Source of the DNA: an uncultured Acidimicrobiales bacterium
GTDB lineage: Bacteria > Actinomycetota > Acidimicrobiia > Acidimicrobiales > CATQHL01
DNA: 64,000 nucleotides
Reading direction: 5' to 3'
NCBI GenBank assembly: GCA_958295925.1
Contig: CATQHL010000001.1
Span: forward strand, 88,676 to 152,675
Of this stretch, positions 59,802 to 64,000 are shown piece by piece. Numbering within the stretch: the first letter of the stretch is position 1; each line of letters opens with the position of its first letter. A program made the position numbers and the translations under genes. Below the pieces are notes generated by a model that was given only the letters and a program-made list of their open reading frames with translations, searched no databases and was not told the DNA's origin.

Positions 59802-62800
59802 ATGGAAAGAACAGCAACTTACCCGATAGTAGATCCCAAGCCCGACTTCGCTGCAATCGAGGAGCGAATCCTCGCCCGCTGGAAGACTAATCGCACGTTT
59901 GAAGCCTCTGTTGAAGCCCGACCTGCAGGCGAAAGAGGCCGAAACGAATACGTCTTCTACGACGGCCCTCCTTTTGCCAACGGCCTTCCACACACGGGAA
60001 ACCTGCTCACGGGGTACGTGAAAGACGTGATCGGACGCTATCAGACGATGCGAGGCCGCCGGGTGGAGCGACGCTTTGGCTGGGACTGCCACGGGCTGCC
60101 CCCCGAAATGGAGGCCGAAAGGGAACTCGGCGTGGCTGGGCGCAAGGCAATCGTGGAGTACGGGATTGACCGCTTCAACGCCCAGTGCAGCAGTTCGGTG
60201 ATGCGCTACACCAATGAGTGGCAGCGCTACGTGAACCGCCAGGCGAGATGGGTGGACTTCGAAAACGACTACAAGACCATGGACCTAACGTTCATGGAGA
60301 GCGTTATATGGGCGTTCAAGCAACTCTGGGAGAAGGGTCTCATCTACGAGGCCTACCGGGTACTCCCGTATTCCTGGGGGGCGGAGACCCCGCTGAGCAA
60401 CTTCGAGATTCGAATGGACGACGCCACTCGTCCGCGAGAGGACCCTGCCATCACCGTCGCATTCGACTTGACGCCCCGCAGCGGCGATCCTGGGCGGCTG
60501 CGACTGTGGGCATGGACGACCACGCCCTGGACCTTGCCCAGCAACCTGGCTCTGGCAGTCGACGCCGATCTGCCCTACGCAGTCTTTTCCGAGCAGGCAG
60601 GCGACGGCAACGTCTACCACGTCGTTGCCGAGGCGGCTACGGGGCGATACGAGCGAATTCTGGCGAAGACCGAACGCTGGGGAACCATTCGGGGAAGCGA
60701 CCTCGTCGGGCGAAGCTACGAGCCGCTGTTCGACTTCTTTACCCGCGCCCCTGAGGCGTCGGCCGGGTTCAGGGTGCTTTCAGCCGACTTCGTGGAAACC
60801 GGGGAGGGCACCGGCGTGGTGCACATGGCCCCAGGATTCGGAGAGGAGGACCAGCAACTCTGCGAGGCTGCGGGAATCGGTGTGATCGTCCCGGTGGACG
60901 ACGCAGGGCGCTTCACCCCCGATGTTGCCGACTGGTCGGGGCTGAACGTCTTCGATGCCAATGCCGGCATCATCGCAGCGCTCAAGGAGCAGGGCAGGAT
61001 CGTTCGTCACGACACCTGCGTGCACAACTACCCGCACTGCTGGCGCACCGACACCCCCGTCATCTACAAGGCACTCAGCTCGTGGTACGTGAAGGTCACC
61101 CGCATACGCGAGCGGATGCTGGAGCTGAATCAGGAAATCAACTGGATCCCCGGCCACGTGCGGGACGGCCGCTTCGGGAACTGGCTGGAGGGGGCGAGGG
61201 ACTGGTCGATCAGCCGCAACCGTTTCTGGGGCTCGCCGATCCCCGTGTGGCGCTCCGACGACCCCGCCCATCCCCGCATGGACGTTTACGGCAGCCTCGA
61301 CGACCTGGAGCGGGACTTCGGGGTCCGCCCAGAAGATCTTCACCGCCCGTTCATCGATTCCCTCACCCGCCCAAACCCCGACGACCCCTCCGGGCGCTCC
61401 TTGATGCGTCGGGTACCTGAAGTGCTGGACTGCTGGTTCGAGTCGGGATCAATGCCGTACGCCCAGAATCACTACCCCTTCGAACACAAGGAGTGGTTCG
61501 AGAACCACTTCCCCGCCGATTTCATAGTGGAGTACGTCAATCAGACGAGGGGGTGGTTCTACACGCTTCACGTGCTGTCCACAGCGCTGTTCGACCGTCC
61601 CCCGTTTCGCAACGCCGTCTGTCACGGCGTCGTCCTGGCCTCGGACGGCTCAAAGCTCTCCAAGCGGCTGCGGAACTACACCGACCCCGAGGTGATTTTC
61701 GCCAAGCAGGGCTCCGACGCCTACCGCTGGTATCTCATGTCCTCACCCGTGCTGAGGGGAGGCGACCTGCGAATTCAGGACGACGGGGTGAACGCCGTGG
61801 TGCGCGGGGTCATCTACCCCATCTGGAACGCCTACGCGTTCTTCTGCCTTTACGCCAACGCCGACGGGCAGGCTGCGCATGAGGACGCCGGCTCGGTCAA
61901 CGTCCTCGACCGCTACATACTCTCGAAGACCAGGCATCTCGTCGAAGAGGCGACCGAACGCATGGACGCCTACGACGTCCCAGGCGCCTGCAGCCTCATC
62001 GAGGCGTTCATTCCCGCCGTCAACAACTGGTACATACGCCGCAGCAGGGAGCGGTTCTGGTCACCAGCCTCCGAGAGCGACCCGGTAGAAAAGCAGTCCG
62101 CCTACAACACCCTGTACACGGTTCTGCTGAACGTGGTCAAGGTTGCCGCCCCGCTCCTGCCGCTCCTCACCGAGGAGATCTTCCTGGGCCTGTCCGAAGG
62201 GGAGAGCCTGCACCTCTGCGACTGGCCGGACCCCGGGCCGCTTCCCTCCGACGCCGACCTGGTGCGGGTGATGGACATTGCCAGGGAGGTTTGTTCAGCC
62301 GCCCTTGCGGTGAGGGTGAACAACGCCCTGCCCGCGCGACAGCCTTTGAGAAGGCTCACGGTTGCAGGCCGGGGCGCTGACGAGCTTCGGCCCTTCGTGG
62401 ATCTGCTGGCAGCAGAGGTAAACGTGAAGGAGGTGCACCTCACCGAGGAGCAGGGCGATGAGGTGCGGTTCGTGCTGCGGCCGAGGGGCGACGTGCTGGG
62501 TCCGGTGCTGGGCTCGGCGATGAAGGACGTCTTCGCCGCCGCGCGGGCCGGTGAATGGCGGCATCACCCCGACGGCGGGGTAATGGCGGGGGGAAGGCAC
62601 CTGCTTGAGGGGCAGTACAAAATCGAGCTCCGGAGCGTCGATGAGAACGGGGCTAGCGCGCCGCTGCCAGAGGGCAACCTGATCGTCACGCTTGACCTGA
62701 AACTGGACGACGACTTGAAATCAGAGGGGCTTGCGCGCCACCTGGTGCGGCTTCTGCAACAGGGGCGGCACGACCTCGACCTGAACGTCAGCGACAGGGT

Positions 62801-63002
62801 TAGGTTGACACTGGATATTAAGGGCGACTTGAAAAAGGCTCTGTCTGCCCAGGAGTCCTACATAGCCGAGCAGGTCCTGGCGCTGCGAGTTGACTACACC
62901 GACCTGCAGGACGCCGATGGGGTAATCGGAGCGGGGAGCCTCGACGGGCAGGCTGTTCGCTGGAGAATTTGCCCGGTGGGCACTGGCTCCACTAGCAGAT
63001 GA
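59802..63002 (+). CDS. ileS: Isoleucyl-tRNA synthetase (IleS2, eukaryote-like type)
   Basis: Class I synthetase of 1066 residues. The HIGH-equivalent is PPFANGLPHTGN, the KMSKS-equivalent is DGSKLSKRLRNYTDPEV, and GWDCHGLPPEMEAE and the editing domain are present. The KLSKR form and the overall length match the IleS2 group, which in other species is naturally less sensitive to mupirocin. ATG 59802 is chosen from the conserved start; the frame is open upstream into the gap. No T-box leader is visible. The 3' end overlaps the convergent yggT by 11 bases. Confidence 0.94.
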   Translation: MERTATYPIVDPKPDFAAIEERILARWKTNRTFEASVEARPAGERGRNEYVFYDGPPFANGLPHTGNLLTGYVKDVIGRYQTMRGRRVERRFGWDCHGLPPEMEAERELGVAGRKAIVEYGIDRFNAQCSSSVMRYTNEWQRYVNRQARWVDFENDYKTMDLTFMESVIWAFKQLWEKGLIYEAYRVLPYSWGAETPLSNFEIRMDDATRPREDPAITVAFDLTPRSGDPGRLRLWAWTTTPWTLPSNLALAVDADLPYAVFSEQAGDGNVYHVVAEAATGRYERILAKTERWGTIRGSDLVGRSYEPLFDFFTRAPEASAGFRVLSADFVETGEGTGVVHMAPGFGEEDQQLCEAAGIGVIVPVDDAGRFTPDVADWSGLNVFDANAGIIAALKEQGRIVRHDTCVHNYPHCWRTDTPVIYKALSSWYVKVTRIRERMLELNQEINWIPGHVRDGRFGNWLEGARDWSISRNRFWGSPIPVWRSDDPAHPRMDVYGSLDDLERDFGVRPEDLHRPFIDSLTRPNPDDPSGRSLMRRVPEVLDCWFESGSMPYAQNHYPFEHKEWFENHFPADFIVEYVNQTRGWFYTLHVLSTALFDRPPFRNAVCHGVVLASDGSKLSKRLRNYTDPEVIFAKQGSDAYRWYLMSSPVLRGGDLRIQDDGVNAVVRGVIYPIWNAYAFFCLYANADGQAAHEDAGSVNVLDRYILSKTRHLVEEATERMDAYDVPGACSLIEAFIPAVNNWYIRRSRERFWSPASESDPVEKQSAYNTLYTVLLNVVKVAAPLLPLLTEEIFLGLSEGESLHLCDWPDPGPLPSDADLVRVMDIAREVCSAALAVRVNNALPARQPLRRLTVAGRGADELRPFVDLLAAEVNVKEVHLTEEQGDEVRFVLRPRGDVLGPVLGSAMKDVFAAARAGEWRHHPDGGVMAGGRHLLEGQYKIELRSVDENGASAPLPEGNLIVTLDLKLDDDLKSEGLARHLVRLLQQGRHDLDLNVSDRVRLTLDIKGDLKKALSAQESYIAEQVLALRVDYTDLQDADGVIGAGSLDGQAVRWRICPVGTGSTSR

Positions 63003-63255
63003 TGCGGCGCAGGAACATGATTGCCACGACGGCAATCGCCGGTACGAAATCGAGAGCGATGGCCCCCAGCCGAAGGGGGCTGAGGACCCTGCGCAGGGGT
63101 CGCAGCACGGGATCGGTCAGCGTGTAGAGAATTCCGCCGAGGGTTTCGATGCGCTCCAAGAACCTGATCGGGATCCATGAGAGCAGAATACGGGCGATTA
63201 AGACGAAAGAATAGATGTACAGAAACCAGCAGGCAATCTCTCTGATTACACCCAT
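62992..63255 (-). CDS. yggT: YggT family membrane protein
   Basis: An 87-residue protein with two hydrophobic helices around LTDPVLRPLRRVLSP, the family signature. It usually neighbours sepF in Gram-positive division clusters; its role is linked to membrane or division functions but is not defined. The short gap to sepF contains a repeated CAAACTGCGG. Confidence 0.9.
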   Translation of the reverse strand: MGVIREIACWFLYIYSFVLIARILLSWIPIRFLERIETLGGILYTLTDPVLRPLRRVLSPLRLGAIALDFVPAIAVVAIMFLRRIIC

Positions 63256-63349
63256 CGGTCAGCCCATCCTCAAACTGCGGATATACAAACTGCGGCGTCT
63301 GTCAGGTTCCCGATTGCAGGTGCGGCTCGGGCAGGCCGCCCGTGGATGC

Positions 63350-63877
63350 CTAGGACGTGGACTCGCCCACGTCCACCGTCATGTCACTGGGAGTAAGAAG
63401 GTAAACCCCCAGGGTGACCCGTTTTACCTTTCCGTCTAAGGCGTAGCAAAGACCACTTACAAAGTCCACGAGCCTTCGGCGGAGATCCACGTCGGCATCC
63501 TCAAGGTTTACGATCACAGGCTGCCTGCTTTTGAATTGATTCCCGATCTCCTGCGCCTCCTCGTAGCTGCTTGGGTTGATCACGATCGGCTTAACGGAGT
63601 CGGTGTAGTTGAGCGGTCGCACGGTGCTGCCGACCCCAGAGGGTGATCCTGAGGTCGACCTGACCGGGAAGGCGGTGTCGACCTGTGGGAACTCATAGGG
63701 CGCATTCGGAGTCGTGGCCCGCTCCGAAAATTGCTCCCCGACAGGGTGAGCCGCCGGGGCAGGGGGGCGAGAAGGGGCGCTGTACGGATCTCCCGTGACA
63801 GGGATGTGCTCGGCGTACGGATCGGCCTCGTCCGGCCCCAATCCCAGCCAGTTTGCAAACTGTTTTAGAGCCGACAT
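63350..63877 (-). CDS. sepF: Cell division protein SepF
   Basis: Membrane-binding FtsZ partner. The N-terminal amphipathic helix is MSALKQFANWLGLG, followed by a Pro-rich linker and the C-terminal SepF domain (PIVINPSSYEEAQEIGNQFKSRQPVIVNLEDAD, RRRLVDFVSGLCYALDGKVKRVTLGVYLLTPSDMTV). Length is 175. Upstream bases to the window edge contain no other recognisable gene. Confidence 0.95.
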   Translation of the reverse strand: MSALKQFANWLGLGPDEADPYAEHIPVTGDPYSAPSRPPAPAAHPVGEQFSERATTPNAPYEFPQVDTAFPVRSTSGSPSGVGSTVRPLNYTDSVKPIVINPSSYEEAQEIGNQFKSRQPVIVNLEDADVDLRRRLVDFVSGLCYALDGKVKRVTLGVYLLTPSDMTVDVGESTS

Positions 63878-64000
63878 TCAGTTCTCCTGTTCTGGCTTGT
63901 CGACACCTCGTCCATGCCACGACCCGCCCTGCCTGTTGCATCACTGCCCATCATGCCACTAGCCACAGACTCAGATTGCTGCATCTTTTTTCACCTTACT

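Overview
The window is GC-rich, densely packed bacterial DNA from an Actinomycetota genome. The evidence is a Bpa/PafE-type proteasome activator, a mycothiol synthase (MshD)-like acetyltransferase, SepF, a class II DAHP synthase and the block sepF-yggT-ileS-dksA-lspA-rluD. The class Acidimicrobiia is my best guess (inference). No rRNA, integrase, transposase or CRISPR array was seen. One tRNA-Leu(CAA) is present.

Layout. 1-2744: tail of an MFS exporter, then an EF-G-like GTPase on the minus strand. 3044-7832 (plus): aroC-nadD-rsfS, a sigma-70 factor, and the first enzyme of the shikimate pathway. 7892-7978: tRNA-Leu. 8075-12452 (plus): type II fatty-acid synthesis cluster fabD-fabH-fabG-acpP-fabF, in which FabD carries an extra biotinyl-like C-terminal domain. 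28434 down to 12523 (minus): nth followed by a long co-directional array hisDC (one fused gene)-hisB-hisH-hisA-hisF-groES-like-hisI-trpE-ygfZ-trpC-trpF-trpB-trpA-DUF3179-bcp-fabZ, with many ATGA/GTGA overlaps. 28445-39740: accessory/defence island with a DUF4143 ATPase, an MshD-like acetyltransferase, a type III restriction pair (res/mod), a secreted HNH nuclease, an HTH-ImmA/IrrE metallopeptidase and a protein with a type I R-subunit N-terminal domain. 39810-47342: menaquinone genes (menG, menA), a YyaL protein, a thiolase/DUF35 pair and a nitroreductase. 47367-53825: a hypothetical gene, dnaE, bpa and rluD. 53910-58483: two lipoprotein genes carrying three copies of a HExxH domain. 58508-63877: lspA, a DksA-like gene, ileS, yggT, sepF.

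Two observations stand out. (1) The bcp peroxiredoxin gene has an in-frame TGA exactly at the peroxidatic cysteine codon (residue 45), with uninterrupted family sequence on both sides and the resolving Cys50 intact; this is the expected form of a selenocysteine peroxiredoxin. (2) The type III methyltransferase gene mod contains 30 tandem GA dinucleotides inside its coding sequence. With 30 units the real C-terminal domain is out of frame, while 28 or 31 units would restore it, so this is a candidate phase-variable restriction-modification switch. The target-recognition part of the same gene is about 38% GC against about 58% beside it, suggesting domain exchange.

A third theme is the number of short (about 12-36 bp) tandem or near-tandem duplications in gene gaps and linker-coding regions across the window, which points to frequent slippage or small duplications in this genome. 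All functional calls are from motif recognition by eye; no database search was run.
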